A stretch of DNA of 64,000 nucleotides, from positions 1-64,000 of the forward strand of contig NZ_LJAK01000004.1 in the NCBI RefSeq assembly GCF_001420005.1. Reading direction: 5' to 3'. Under the pieces are notes generated by a model, which saw only the letters and a program-made list of their open reading frames with translations, did not search any database and was not told the DNA's origin. This document shows, piece by piece, positions 1 through 8,272 of this stretch; within the stretch, counting starts at the first letter, position 1, and every line of letters begins with the position of its first letter. The translations under genes were made by a program, and so were the position numbers. The stretch is from Loktanella sp. 3ANDIMAR09 (GTDB lineage Bacteria > Pseudomonadota > Alphaproteobacteria > Rhodobacterales > Rhodobacteraceae).

Positions 1-198
1 AGTGCCCAGCAGGCTTGGCACATCGCCCGCCGTCTGGTCGATCCGGCCCCGGATCGCATCGCGCGCGGCCTGTGCCGCCGCGCGCGCCTCGGCCTGCGCG
101 ATTGCCGCCTCGGCATAGTCCAAGGCTAATGCCTCGGCGCGGGTGACGGAATAGACGGACCGGTCGCCGTCCGTGACGTTCAGCATGATTTCGGGCAT
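1..198 (-). CDS. Phage tail-region protein, partial (C-terminus off the left edge)
   Basis: This reading frame is open from an ATG at 198 to the left edge, giving 66 visible residues. It starts one base after the stop of the fibre-like gene (TGA-T-ATG), so it is almost certainly the next gene of the late operon. The visible part begins MPEIMLNV and runs into a helical Ala/Glu/Gln-rich stretch. The position downstream of a fibre-like gene suggests a tail-fibre accessory or assembly protein, but I do not recognise a family. No function is assigned. Confidence 0.6.
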   Translation of the reverse strand, partial: MPEIMLNVTDGDRSVYSVTRAEALALDYAEAAIAQAEARAAAQAARDAIRGRIDQTAGDVPSLLGT

Positions 199-199
199 A

Positions 200-1387
200 T
201 CAGACCGTCCCAACGATGTTGCCGCCAAGGCTGAAGCGATTGAGCATGGCCGCACCGTTTTGCAACTGAACACCCTGCGTTCCTGCCATGACGAATGGAT
301 TAACGAGTACTGTGCGACCGATGCCCGTCACGACACCCGAAAGCGTGCCGCTCCTGAGAACCACCCTCGCACACGCCACCCCGTTGAACCCGATCAGGCA
401 AGCTTCCTGCTCACCCGAGAAACCGAAATCATACAGGCTGACGCCGCCGATCCAGCCTGTCTCGCCAGTGTAAACCGACGTATTTTCGCGGAACTTTTGA
501 CCCGGAATAGCGAGCGCGCCGTGGGTGTGTTGGACCTCTACTGTGGTCACCGTGCAGGTGTCGAACATACGAAAGCCACAAAGGGCGTTGCGCGACGATA
601 TGTCCTTAACAGTGTGGTTCACGACCGCCGGGTTGTTTTTGGGTCCGACAAGGACCAAGTGGCGATTGCCCTCAATATCCACATCAGATGCAAACGGCAC
701 TGACCCTGCGCTACCACCGGGCAGGTTCAGAACAACCCGCTGACCCGGTGACGACGCCGCAACCGCGTCGGCAATCGTCGTGTATGTCCCGCCGTTTCCG
801 CCCACCGGGTTGACCGCCGCAGGATCGATGGTCGCGGCGAAATTCAGACCCGCCGCTGCTTGTGCCGCCTGCACTTGAAATTCGGACAGCGCGGTATTCG
901 CATCCGCATCAAAGTCGGTCAGCGCTTGTGCGGTCTGCGCCTCTGCCGCAGCAACAGCCGACGCCGTCTGCGCCTCTAGTTCAGCGATCGCCGCCAGAAT
1001 GTCATCGCCCGTCTCAGTCACGATCAGCGTGACCGGATCGGTGTCGACCGTCGCAACCTCGGACGTGACGTAGAACACCCGACGCGCCAAGGTATCGCCC
1101 TGGCTGACGTAGATGCTCGAGCCCAGAAAATCGGCCGGGGCTGACAGGTCAGCCGCGCGGCCCCAAGCATCCGCCGCCGCGATATAGACGCCATTCTTCT
1201 CCGGGTCAGATTGCGCGGGCAACAGAACGCGGTCGCCGTCCGCGATCGCAACACCGTCCACAGAGGTAAGGCCGCTGCGCGGATGATTGATCGGGCTGGC
1301 CGCGACCACGGCGGCGCGCGGCTTGGCGACGTTGAATTGCGCAAGGGCCGCTGTTGTCACCAATTCAATTTGCTGGGTGTTGCTCAT
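200..1387 (-). CDS. Putative tail fibre / receptor-binding structural protein
   Basis: This is a 395-residue protein at the distal end of the late operon. Residues of about 25-125 form a domain often seen at the N-terminus of phage tail proteins (SVDGVAIADGDRVLL, then NGVYI and W.RA.D). An Ala/Gln/Glu-rich helical linker follows at about 130-180. The C-terminal 200 residues are rich in Gly, Val and Thr with short alternating strands, as in beta-helical fibre tips. It overlaps the upstream gene by ATGA, so translation is probably coupled. The role in host recognition is inferred from architecture and position. Confidence 0.6.
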   Translation of the reverse strand: MSNTQQIELVTTAALAQFNVAKPRAAVVAASPINHPRSGLTSVDGVAIADGDRVLLPAQSDPEKNGVYIAAADAWGRAADLSAPADFLGSSIYVSQGDTLARRVFYVTSEVATVDTDPVTLIVTETGDDILAAIAELEAQTASAVAAAEAQTAQALTDFDADANTALSEFQVQAAQAAAGLNFAATIDPAAVNPVGGNGGTYTTIADAVAASSPGQRVVLNLPGGSAGSVPFASDVDIEGNRHLVLVGPKNNPAVVNHTVKDISSRNALCGFRMFDTCTVTTVEVQHTHGALAIPGQKFRENTSVYTGETGWIGGVSLYDFGFSGEQEACLIGFNGVACARVVLRSGTLSGVVTGIGRTVLVNPFVMAGTQGVQLQNGAAMLNRFSLGGNIVGTV

Positions 1388-1803
1388 AGGATTTCCAATT
1401 TCAGATTTCCATCCACAAGAGACAGAATTGATTTTTCATCGACGTTGACCGTCACGGTCCCATCGGGATTGACCGTCGCGCTTCGCAGCGCGCTTCCTTG
1501 ATTCACCGACAGGCGGAAGGTCGCGGTAGAGGATCCGACCGAAACGAATTCGAGCGACGGATCGACGACCAGCGCGTTCAACTGTGAGATTTCCGCCCCG
1601 ACCTTGTCGGGCGTCACGGTGTAATCGTTGCCCCGTTCGCCCGCGATCGCGACGCCGTCGGCAAGCCAAGGCACCGACGCGGTCGATTGGTAGATTGAGC
1701 CCGCGCTGCCATCGCCTGACACCAAGGCAATCAGCGGTCGAAACGGCGGCGACGTGAAACTGGCCTCTCGAATGTCGCTTTTTACGGTCAGCGTGATCGC
1801 CAT
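1384..1803 (-). CDS. Phage structural-like hypothetical protein, beta-rich
   Basis: This 139-residue protein lacks Cys and is rich in Val, Ser and Thr, with alternating hydrophobic strands that suggest a beta-sandwich. It has no signal peptide or membrane segment. The start follows a good SD (AAGGGG, six bases upstream). It lies between the lysis cassette and the fibre-like gene, to which it is coupled by ATGA. A tail-tip or fibre-associated role is plausible, but I do not recognise the family. Confidence 0.6.
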   Translation of the reverse strand: MAITLTVKSDIREASFTSPPFRPLIALVSGDGSAGSIYQSTASVPWLADGVAIAGERGNDYTVTPDKVGAEISQLNALVVDPSLEFVSVGSSTATFRLSVNQGSALRSATVNPDGTVTVNVDEKSILSLVDGNLKLEIL

Positions 1804-1828
1804 GATCTACCCCTTGAAATTACGGAAA

Positions 1829-1848
1829 CCGCGCCCCGAAGGGCGCGG
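1829..1848 (-). terminator. Stable UUCG stem-loop between holin-like and tail genes
   Basis: Read on the minus strand this is an 8-bp perfect stem (CCGCGCCC / GGGCGCGG) closed by a C(UUCG)G tetraloop, followed by only three U. It fits an attenuator or mRNA-stabilising hairpin better than a full intrinsic terminator. Confidence 0.5.
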
Positions 1849-1858
1849 CGATGCGGAG

Positions 1859-2134
1859 TCATTCTTTGCGGAACGACAGCCGATTGTTCGGCGCGCGACG
1901 CTCGATCCAAAACCACACGCCCCCGGCCAAGCCGAGCAGGGCGTTGATGGCGTTTACGGCCGTTTCCGCGCCGTCCTGGATCGACTCTTCGTTTGCGACA
2001 ATCTCGGCAGCGATTTCGCCAAGGCCGCCGCCGATCAAGGGGCCGATCAGACCGACGATCGTCAGGGCCGCCGCAAGCGTTGACCGCGCCAACAGGGGAT
2101 TCAGGGGGGGCAGGCTTTTGTTTGGGTTTGACAT
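1859..2134 (-). CDS. Putative holin-like small membrane protein
   Basis: This 91-residue protein has two hydrophobic segments, at about 17-45 (Gly/Ile/Leu-rich) and about 60-78, and a basic C-terminus. It lies directly downstream of the muramidase gene, and its SD (AAGGAGG) is strong. Size, membrane topology and position match a holin or antiholin that releases the endolysin. The family is not recognised with certainty. The small membrane protein at 3435-3644 could instead be the true holin. Confidence 0.5.
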   Translation of the reverse strand: MSNPNKSLPPLNPLLARSTLAAALTIVGLIGPLIGGGLGEIAAEIVANEESIQDGAETAVNAINALLGLAGGVWFWIERRAPNNRLSFRKE

Positions 2135-2146
2135 TGCAGGCCCTCC

Positions 2147-2917
2147 TTAGGCCATTGCTGGAACAGGTGTGTCAGGGATGCGCGCCCATTTGGCGTAGGC
2201 CGCAGCCAGACGGGTGTGGTAGCCGTGGGTCGCGTAGCTGGAGCCGTTGTAGCCCCGCGCGAAACCACGCCAGTCATGCCGGCGCAGCTCGTCGTCCAGA
2301 CCCGCCGACACGATGAATTTCACCATCGCGGCAAGGTGCCGATCCTCGTCCTCGGCAAAGTCCTCGACCATCGACCGCGCGTCGGGATATCCGGCCATCA
2401 GGCAGTTGAACCCCATGATCTGACCGAGACCCCAGGATGCCGACCGCAGCGCCGCGCCCTCGTTGATCTCGATCGCAGCGAGCAGGCGCGGATAGCTGTC
2501 GCGCGGATAGGCGCGCTGTCCCCAACGCGGATAAGCCAAACCAGCTGCAGCGGCGCGGTCACGCTCCGGGCCGGGGCCAAGCTCGCGCCAGAACACATGC
2601 GGCTCGAATAGCATCCGCACCCGCCCCTCCCGATCAAACCCGCCGCCAGCGGTCTCGACCTCGATGACCGCGTGGATCTCGTCCTCGCCCACGCCGATCG
2701 TTGCGCCGATGCGCGGCAGGTCCAGGTCATCCAGACGCTTGGCCGCCCCTTTGAATTTGACCGGGCGAACCGCTGGGACAGGATCTAGCGACGCGATGAA
2801 GTCGCGTGCGGCCGCGTCAGTCAGGCCGCCATACCAGCCGTCGATTCCGCCCGGATCGAAGCCAAGCTCTGCCAGTGCTGTTTGCAGCACCCGCGTGCGT
2901 TCGCGTTGTGAAAGCAT
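2147..2917 (-). CDS. Endolysin: N-acetylmuramidase (DUF3380-type) with peptidoglycan-binding segment
   Basis: The 256-residue protein would hydrolyse peptidoglycan at the end of infection. Residues of about 1-60 resemble a peptidoglycan-binding repeat (LQTALAELGFDPGGIDGWYG). The remainder is the N-acetylmuramidase domain: VIEVETAGGGFD contains the likely catalytic Glu, followed by RMLFEPHVFW, SWGLGQIMGFN and a C-terminal YNG. The frame is open further upstream, but GGGAG lies seven bases before the ATG at 2917, which favours that start over the ATG at 2923. No signal peptide is seen, so release should depend on a holin. Confidence 0.85.
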   Translation of the reverse strand: MLSQRERTRVLQTALAELGFDPGGIDGWYGGLTDAAARDFIASLDPVPAVRPVKFKGAAKRLDDLDLPRIGATIGVGEDEIHAVIEVETAGGGFDREGRVRMLFEPHVFWRELGPGPERDRAAAAGLAYPRWGQRAYPRDSYPRLLAAIEINEGAALRSASWGLGQIMGFNCLMAGYPDARSMVEDFAEDEDRHLAAMVKFIVSAGLDDELRRHDWRGFARGYNGSSYATHGYHTRLAAAYAKWARIPDTPVPAMA

Positions 2918-2931
2918 CGTCATTCTCCCAT

Positions 2932-2956
2932 AAAAAAAGCCCCGCTTACGCAGGGC
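2932..2956 (-). terminator. Intrinsic terminator upstream of the endolysin gene
   Basis: On the minus strand a 7-bp stem (GCCCTGC / GCGGGGC, one wobble pair) with a GUAA tetraloop is followed by seven U. The U-tract ends just before the endolysin SD. The site should stop or attenuate transcription coming from the tail genes into the muramidase gene. Confidence 0.7.
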
Positions 2957-2982
2957 CGGTGAAAATCGGTGGTGAGTTTCAG

Positions 2983-3438
2983 CTATTGCTCGCCGGGCAC
3001 CACGATGATGGTCACGTCGTCGATCGTCGGTGCGGGCCGCTCGCCCTCGACCTCGGTGCGTTGAACCATCTTGCGCAGCGGGATCACGCCAAACAGCAAC
3101 ACGCGCCGGGTCGTGGTCAGGTAGAATGGCGGGCCAGCCTCGATGCACTTGTCAGCCCAAGAACCAAGATCATAGGTGACAGTGTTTCCCGGTATTTGCT
3201 GATATGTGGCGACCGCCCACGGGCCGGATGCACACTCAAAACCGTCACCGTCGATCAACGTGATTTCGGCGTGCCATTCTGCCGTTACGTCGCCGAAAGG
3301 CGTTTCGCGCACATAGCGCACGGTCCTGCCGTCCACCGTCAGACTGATATCCCGAAGAAACAGGCTGGACGGTATCGCCAAGATAGCGGCACCAACGAGG
3401 ATCGCGACCGTCAGGGCCGCGTAGAAAAGCCGGTTCAT
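2983..3438 (-). CDS. Membrane-anchored hypothetical protein of the lysis region
   Basis: This 151-residue protein has a short cytoplasmic N-terminus and one transmembrane or signal-anchor segment at about 5-25. A likely extracytoplasmic domain with two Cys follows (FECASG and ADKCIEAG). The start at 3438 is set by GGAGG and an ATGA overlap with the upstream gene; the longer frame lacks an SD. A spanin or lysis accessory role is possible from topology and neighbours, but it is not a recognised spanin. Confidence 0.55.
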   Translation of the reverse strand: MNRLFYAALTVAILVGAAILAIPSSLFLRDISLTVDGRTVRYVRETPFGDVTAEWHAEITLIDGDGFECASGPWAVATYQQIPGNTVTYDLGSWADKCIEAGPPFYLTTTRRVLLFGVIPLRKMVQRTEVEGERPAPTIDDVTIIVVPGEQ

Positions 3439-3644
3439 TTCATCCCTCCGAGCAAGCGCAAAACCGCAGCGATGCTGATCGCCGCCCCAGCCAGCCAAAG
3501 CACGGCGCGGGCGGTCAGTTTCCCCGCCCGGACGGCCTCAAGCAGATCATCAATCTGCGCCGCCCGGGACGGCTTGCCCGGCGCGCGGGGTTTGAGGAAA
3601 AAATCATGCAGATCATCCAGCTTTTGCTTTTCGTCTGGGCTCAT
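3435..3644 (-). CDS. Small membrane protein, lysis-region hypothetical
   Basis: This 69-residue protein has a charged N-terminal half (about 1-45) and one hydrophobic segment near the C-terminus (about 46-64). ATGA overlaps join it to the baseplate-hub gene upstream and the membrane protein downstream. It may be a holin-like or tail-lysis linking protein. No family is recognised. Confidence 0.5.
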   Translation of the reverse strand: MSPDEKQKLDDLHDFFLKPRAPGKPSRAAQIDDLLEAVRAGKLTARAVLWLAGAAISIAAVLRLLGGMK

Positions 3645-4657
3645 ATCGTCGTCACCTCGTCTTGCGCCGCCAGGGCGACCGGTTTCACGGTTCCGGTCAG
3701 ATCCGTTGTGTATCCGTCTTTTCCAAAACGATGCTCGGCACCGGACAGGATGAACTCACGGCCATCCATTCCGACGCGACACCCTGCAAAGACGATGGGT
3801 GCGCCGGCCCGGGCTGTGGGGCGACCGACGATAGTGCAGCGAACCTCAAGCAGCGACCGCCGCAATTCATCCGCCTTGGAACGGGCCGCCCGATAGGCCT
3901 CGCCCTCGGAGGCAAGAGGCTGGTCGATACGGAAAACCGAAGCGTTTTCCGGGTCGATCTCAAACGACACGTCTTTTCGCGCGGCCCCCGATCGGTCCAT
4001 ATATGACGCAACCACCTTGCCGTAGCTTCCCCGGCTGGACGTGCGGAACATCAGTGATCCCGGGACAATATCGCCGGGGCCAATAACCGTCGGCGTCAGG
4101 GGCGCACCGCCCGGCGCGATCCCCGCCCCGCGGATGGCAAAGACCAGCGTTCGCCCCTTGATCGAAAACAGCGCGCCGTGCCGTCCCGCCAAGCGTTCAA
4201 GAAAGTGCATCGGAGACTCGCCGATCATTCCGATCCACGAATACAAGAACCCGCCGATCTCCGGCGCGACCTTTGACTCAAGCCCGAGGTCAGTCGCAAT
4301 GTCGCCGACGATTTGAGAGATGCTGGCGTTGTCCCAATTTCGTTGAACGTGGTTTTTCACCTTTCCGGTCAGATCAGCCGCCGTCGCCGTCAGGCGCAAT
4401 TTTCCGGGCAAGGCGAACACGTCGACCCCGTCGACGATGTATTGCCCCATATCGACCAGGTCCGCGCCGTATCCCATCCGACAGGAAATCACGTCGCCAA
4501 GCGACGGGATTTGCGCGGGGGGATCATCGGTCAGTTCAACCGATAGGCTGTCGGATGAAAGCCCTTCGCGGTCGCTGACGACACAAGCGACAACGCGATC
4601 CCGGAACAAGCCCGACACAGGGACGCCGTTGATGAAAATATCGCAGACAGGGCGCAC
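3641..4657 (-). CDS. D: Baseplate hub protein, P2 gpD / late control D family
   Basis: The 338-residue protein matches the phage late control D family, whose members form the central hub between tail tube and spike of contractile tails. The start is a GTG preceded by GAGG; no ATG is available nearby. Recognisable features are the N-terminal beta domain (VSVELTDDPP), the central segment (PMHFLERLAGRHGALFSIKG) and the C-terminal domain with YTTDLTG. It is the last of the P2-like tail genes (T-U-X-D order), immediately after the LysM-like X gene. Confidence 0.88.
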   Translation of the reverse strand: MRPVCDIFINGVPVSGLFRDRVVACVVSDREGLSSDSLSVELTDDPPAQIPSLGDVISCRMGYGADLVDMGQYIVDGVDVFALPGKLRLTATAADLTGKVKNHVQRNWDNASISQIVGDIATDLGLESKVAPEIGGFLYSWIGMIGESPMHFLERLAGRHGALFSIKGRTLVFAIRGAGIAPGGAPLTPTVIGPGDIVPGSLMFRTSSRGSYGKVVASYMDRSGAARKDVSFEIDPENASVFRIDQPLASEGEAYRAARSKADELRRSLLEVRCTIVGRPTARAGAPIVFAGCRVGMDGREFILSGAEHRFGKDGYTTDLTGTVKPVALAAQDEVTTI

Positions 4658-4667
4658 AATGATTGCC

Positions 4668-4880
4668 TCAATAAAGGGTCACGATTTCGACCGACGCTTG
4701 AGGTCGATCGGGAAGGTCGGGAAGCCTGACCGGCGTTCCGACCGGCAGGATTGGGCCCAAGCCGGCAAGTCCCGGATTTGCGTTCAGAACCGCCTCAACG
4801 AACCCGGATTCATCGCCATATTGACGGCGGCAGATCAGGTCGACCGTGTCGCCGGCCACGCTTAGAACTTGGCCGGCCAT
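4668..4880 (-). CDS. X: Tail protein X (P2 gpX, LysM-like)
   Basis: This 70-residue protein is of the tail X family: V.GDTVDLICRRQYG at the N-terminus, then the NPGLAGLGPILPVGTPVRLP stretch typical of a LysM-like fold. In P2-type tails it is a small baseplate hub component. It shares a base with the preceding U gene (stop and start overlap), indicating coupled translation. Confidence 0.88.
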   Translation of the reverse strand: MAGQVLSVAGDTVDLICRRQYGDESGFVEAVLNANPGLAGLGPILPVGTPVRLPDLPDRPQASVEIVTLY

Positions 4881-5317
4881 CAGAAGATCAGCGACAGGAG
4901 TGAACCCGCCGTCCCTACCCCGCCCGATGGACGCTTTGTCAGGCTGATCTCATAGGCGTTCCGCCCCGCGCGGCCGTTTCGATCAATGAAATCCTCGTCC
5001 TCCGATACGCGCGTCACGACATACATGCCGAACACGTTGAACGGAAAATTCCCAAGGGACACCAACGGAAGCGCGACTCCGTTTTGCGCCGACGCCTTGA
5101 TGCCCTCAAGCGATGCCTGCCCGCCGAATTCAGAGAACAGCACGCCCCGGATCTTCCGGGACGTGCCTTTTCCGCCAAGCCATTGCATTTGATCGGGACC
5201 GCCAGCGACCGATATTTCGGCCCAGGGCGTTTCGGTCGCGGTTGTGCGGCCCTGGAAACCAAAGCCCAGCGTCGTAAACGCATAAGGCCCCAGCGCCATA
5301 ACGGTTGGTCCGGTCAT
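4880..5317 (-). CDS. U: Tail protein U (P2 gpU)
   Basis: This 145-residue protein has P2 gpU family features: LGPYAFTTLGFGFQ near the N-terminus, W..... GP..MQWLG, and a central segment with VSLGNFPFNVFGMYVV. GpU family proteins act in tail assembly, probably at the tube end or baseplate. It is ten bases downstream of the tape-measure gene, the usual P2 order. Confidence 0.88.
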   Translation of the reverse strand: MTGPTVMALGPYAFTTLGFGFQGRTTATETPWAEISVAGGPDQMQWLGGKGTSRKIRGVLFSEFGGQASLEGIKASAQNGVALPLVSLGNFPFNVFGMYVVTRVSEDEDFIDRNGRAGRNAYEISLTKRPSGGVGTAGSLLSLIF

Positions 5318-5326
5318 TGCTTACCC

Positions 5327-7747
5327 TCAATCGGAAAAGTTGTATTGCAGCTGGGCGCTGATTTGGTCGCCAAGCGCCTTCGCCAAATCCTCGACGCTGC
5401 CGCCCGGTGCCCCGGTGATATTGATATCGCCGAAACGGACGTTGATCGAACGGGAGGATCCACCCCCGGTTGCCGTCGCTGACGACAAACCAGAAACCCC
5501 AGGGCGCGGCGACATTGCCACGCCCTGCATGGTCGACCGCAGCGCCGCCTTGGCCTGCGATACGGTCAGGACCGCCCCACTGGTTGACGGCACCATGATT
5601 TCTGACCGCGCGGTTCGCTCGTTGACCAAATAGGGAACGCCCGCCCGCACCGGGCCGCCCGTCGCCCGACGCCGCCGACGAGTGTCCGACCGAACAGATG
5701 ATCCGCTTGTCGCCCCGATGCTGCCGACGATCGCGCTGCCGAGGTTGATCGACCCGACCGCCTCGCCGATACGCCCCGGGATTCCTTTGACCCAATCGAG
5801 CAACTCGGTCAGCTTTTCACGCATCCCGTCGCCCAGCGACGTAATTGCGTCCCGACCGATTTGCAGCAACCGAACCGGAAGCCCGACGATTGCCCCGACA
5901 ATCCTTGCGGTGATCTCCCGCGCACTGGCCTCGACCCTTGCCTTTTCGCTGTCGGGCAGGATCGTGCGCGACCAGAACGACCCGGAAAACAGGCCCGTGA
6001 TCGACGACGCCATGCTGTTGAGCCCATCAAAGACGGGCGACAGAATGCCCCGAAGGAACTCCAAACGAGTCTGGACCCCCTCGATCACCGGACGGATCAG
6101 ATCGAACGCAGGTTTCAGCCCGTCGACGATCCCGCCCGCGACGCCCCGCATGATCGCGGAAATCCGGTCCCAGTTCTTGTAGATCAAGAACCCGGCCGCA
6201 CCAATCGCGGCGGCAACGGCCGCCACGGTTGCCCAGACCGGTGCGCTGATCCCGGCGACGACCGCCGCCGCAGACCCAAGGCCCGACGCGACAGCCGACA
6301 TTCCCGTGATCCCGGCAATCCCGCGCAAGACCGCGCGAACCTTGTCCAGCCGCGTGACGGTTGATCCGCCCATTCCCGCAAGGGCCGATTGCAAGCGCAA
6401 CGACTCCGAAATCGGCACGGCAATGCCCCGGCCTGCGGCGACGATTCCAGATAGACCCTGGGCGGTCAGCCAAAGCACACCGCCCTTGCCCAGCAGACCC
6501 GCAAGTTTCAGGCCCAGAAAGCCCAGCCGCAGGCCAAAGACAGCGCCCGTGACCTGAACGATCCGGGCGACCAGTTCCCGGTTCTCCTTTGCCCACGCGG
6601 TCGTCGCCCGGATGATTGGCGCGACCGTGTCCATCGTATCGCTAAGGATCGGCAAGAGCGCCTCGCCGATCGTCACCGTCAGTTCGTAAAAGGTGTTCTT
6701 GAACCGGGTCAGGTCGGACTCGAAGGTTTCCGAACGTGCCGCAAATTCGGCAAACGCCGATCCCGCAAAGGTCGCCTCGTCACCAACTCGCAAAAGCGTG
6801 CTGCGCAAAAGTTCCCTATTTGTCAGAAGCGGCGTCAGCGCGCGCGCCTCGTCGCCGAATAGGTCGGACATTGTCGCCGCCTGCACCGCCTTGGGCAGCG
6901 CCGCGATCCGGTCGATCACGTCCAGCGTCGTCCCGACCGCGTCCTCTTGCATCTGACGGGCGACCTCGCCCGCCTCTAGGCCGAGGGCCGACATTGCGTT
7001 CGTTTGGCGCTTGGTCGCGCTTTCCCCGCGGGTCAGCGCACGACCCATGTTGCGGAAGCTGGTTGCCGAAACTTCGGAGTTCTTCGTCACCGCGATCATG
7101 GCCGCACCAAAGGCGGCCGCTTCCTCGGCGGCGAAACCAAACCCGGCCGCGTCGGCGGCGACGCGGGTCATGAAATCCATCATGTCGGGCGCGGTGGCCG
7201 CAAAGTTGTTTGACAGGTCGTTGACCGCGTCGGACAGCAGCAAAGTGTCGTCGAGCGTCAGGTTCAGACCAGCCTGCACGGACGTGATGAAATCACCGGC
7301 TGCGTCGGCGGTCGTCCCAAATGCGACCTGTAGTTTCGCCGTCATTTCGACGAATTGCAGGAGGTCGTCACCGCGCAGGCCTGCCTCGCCGCCCTTGGCC
7401 GCCAGCGCCGCAAGTTCCTCGACCGCGAGGGGAATGTCGCGGGACATTGCCAGCAACGACGCACGGAATTCGTCGAATTGGGCGGCCGTCTCAAAGTCGG
7501 CGACCTTGCGCACGTCAGCCATTGCCGACTCAAAGTTCATGGCCGCACGAACCGGACTGCGCAGCGCAGCCACAACTCCAGTTGCGACCAAGGCCGTGCC
7601 GCCGATCTGCCGCGATACCGCGCGAACCTGCTGCCGGTTCTTTTCTACCTCGGACCGGGTCGACGCAAGCGCGCGCTGGACGCGCCCCGCGTTTGGGCTG
7701 ACCTCGTCGATCAGCCGCAGAACCAGTTCGGAGGTCAGGCGTGCCAT
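5327..7747 (-). CDS. T: Tail tape-measure protein (P2 gpT, TP901 core)
   Basis: The 806-residue protein sets tail length. Residues of about 60-330 form the TP901-type core, starting from MNFESAMADVRKVADFE, with helical segments rich in Ala and acidic residues. The middle (about 400-520) contains several long hydrophobic stretches, which may enter the host membrane during DNA injection. The C-terminus is Gly/Ser-rich. At 806 residues it predicts a fairly short contractile tail. It follows E and E' as in P2. Confidence 0.93.
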   Translation of the reverse strand: MARLTSELVLRLIDEVSPNAGRVQRALASTRSEVEKNRQQVRAVSRQIGGTALVATGVVAALRSPVRAAMNFESAMADVRKVADFETAAQFDEFRASLLAMSRDIPLAVEELAALAAKGGEAGLRGDDLLQFVEMTAKLQVAFGTTADAAGDFITSVQAGLNLTLDDTLLLSDAVNDLSNNFAATAPDMMDFMTRVAADAAGFGFAAEEAAAFGAAMIAVTKNSEVSATSFRNMGRALTRGESATKRQTNAMSALGLEAGEVARQMQEDAVGTTLDVIDRIAALPKAVQAATMSDLFGDEARALTPLLTNRELLRSTLLRVGDEATFAGSAFAEFAARSETFESDLTRFKNTFYELTVTIGEALLPILSDTMDTVAPIIRATTAWAKENRELVARIVQVTGAVFGLRLGFLGLKLAGLLGKGGVLWLTAQGLSGIVAAGRGIAVPISESLRLQSALAGMGGSTVTRLDKVRAVLRGIAGITGMSAVASGLGSAAAVVAGISAPVWATVAAVAAAIGAAGFLIYKNWDRISAIMRGVAGGIVDGLKPAFDLIRPVIEGVQTRLEFLRGILSPVFDGLNSMASSITGLFSGSFWSRTILPDSEKARVEASAREITARIVGAIVGLPVRLLQIGRDAITSLGDGMREKLTELLDWVKGIPGRIGEAVGSINLGSAIVGSIGATSGSSVRSDTRRRRRATGGPVRAGVPYLVNERTARSEIMVPSTSGAVLTVSQAKAALRSTMQGVAMSPRPGVSGLSSATATGGGSSRSINVRFGDINITGAPGGSVEDLAKALGDQISAQLQYNFSD

Positions 7748-7748
7748 G

Positions 7749-7880
7749 TCAGGTATCCCTTTTTCGTTCGGCGTTCACCAACGCGACAGCCTCGGCGTGA
7801 AACGCAAAAAAAACGAGGTCCTCCCATTCGAGAACCTCGTTAATTGGTTGGTGCAGATACCTTGCGATTTCCGCGATCAT
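7749..7880 (-). CDS. Tail assembly protein E' (P2 GpE-like), overlapping gene E
   Basis: This 43-residue frame (MIAEIARYLHQPINEVLEWE at the N-terminus) matches the short P2 GpE-type pattern I.....H.....V..W. Its ATG lies in the -1 frame over the stop codon of gene E (ATGA). There is no SD at normal spacing, so expression must rely on termination-reinitiation or on -1 frameshifting in E as in P2. It sits exactly between E and the tape-measure gene, the conserved place for the tape-measure chaperone extension. A run of eight T lies inside it. Confidence 0.7.
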   Translation of the reverse strand: MIAEIARYLHQPINEVLEWEDLVFFAFHAEAVALVNAERKRDT

Positions 7881-8215
7881 TCGGATGAAACTGGCATCCC
7901 CTCCGGTTGTTCGTCCTGACGGAGACCCCGGATCGTTTCCGTCGTCCGCTTTCCCATCAGGGCCACGGTTTCGTCGGTAATTCGTTCGTAATCCTCGCTG
8001 TCAAGTTCAAGGATCACGGGCAACGGAACGTCAGCCATAGACGCCAAAAGTGCCATGTGCTGCTGCGAATCGCCGTTTACCTTTTCCATCGCCACAAGGT
8101 CTTTGGCCTTCCGGCGCCGGAACGTCAGAGCGTCGTAGGTCTTGCCTTTGTGTTCGACCGGATCAGCCAGCGGAATCGTCAGCGTTTTGGGCGGGTCTTG
8201 CGGTGTCTCGACCAT
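7877..8215 (-). CDS. E: Tail assembly chaperone E (P2 gpE family)
   Basis: The 112-residue protein is of the phage tail E family: ITIPLADPVEHKGKTYDALTF-like N-terminus (here LTIPLADPVEHKGKT) and FRRRKAKDL, then a helical C-terminal half. It is a non-structural chaperone for the tape measure. The SD AAAGG is seven bases before the ATG. The -1 frame is open through its 3' end into E', so a fused product is possible. Confidence 0.88.
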   Translation of the reverse strand: MVETPQDPPKTLTIPLADPVEHKGKTYDALTFRRRKAKDLVAMEKVNGDSQQHMALLASMADVPLPVILELDSEDYERITDETVALMGKRTTETIRGLRQDEQPEGMPVSSE

Positions 8216-8246
8216 CGTGCGGCCTTTCTTTTCAGGGGGATTGTCC

Positions 8247-8268
8247 GGGGCGCTTTCACGCCCCGGTA
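8247..8268 (-). terminator. GNRA-capped stem-loop downstream of the tail-tube gene
   Basis: On the minus strand, CCGGGGCGU-GAAA-GCGCCCCGG forms an eight-to-nine-pair stem capped by GAAA, starting just after the FII stop codon. There is no U-tract. It probably stabilises the upstream mRNA or attenuates transcription, giving high FII and low E expression. Confidence 0.5.
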
Positions 8269-8272
8269 TCTA

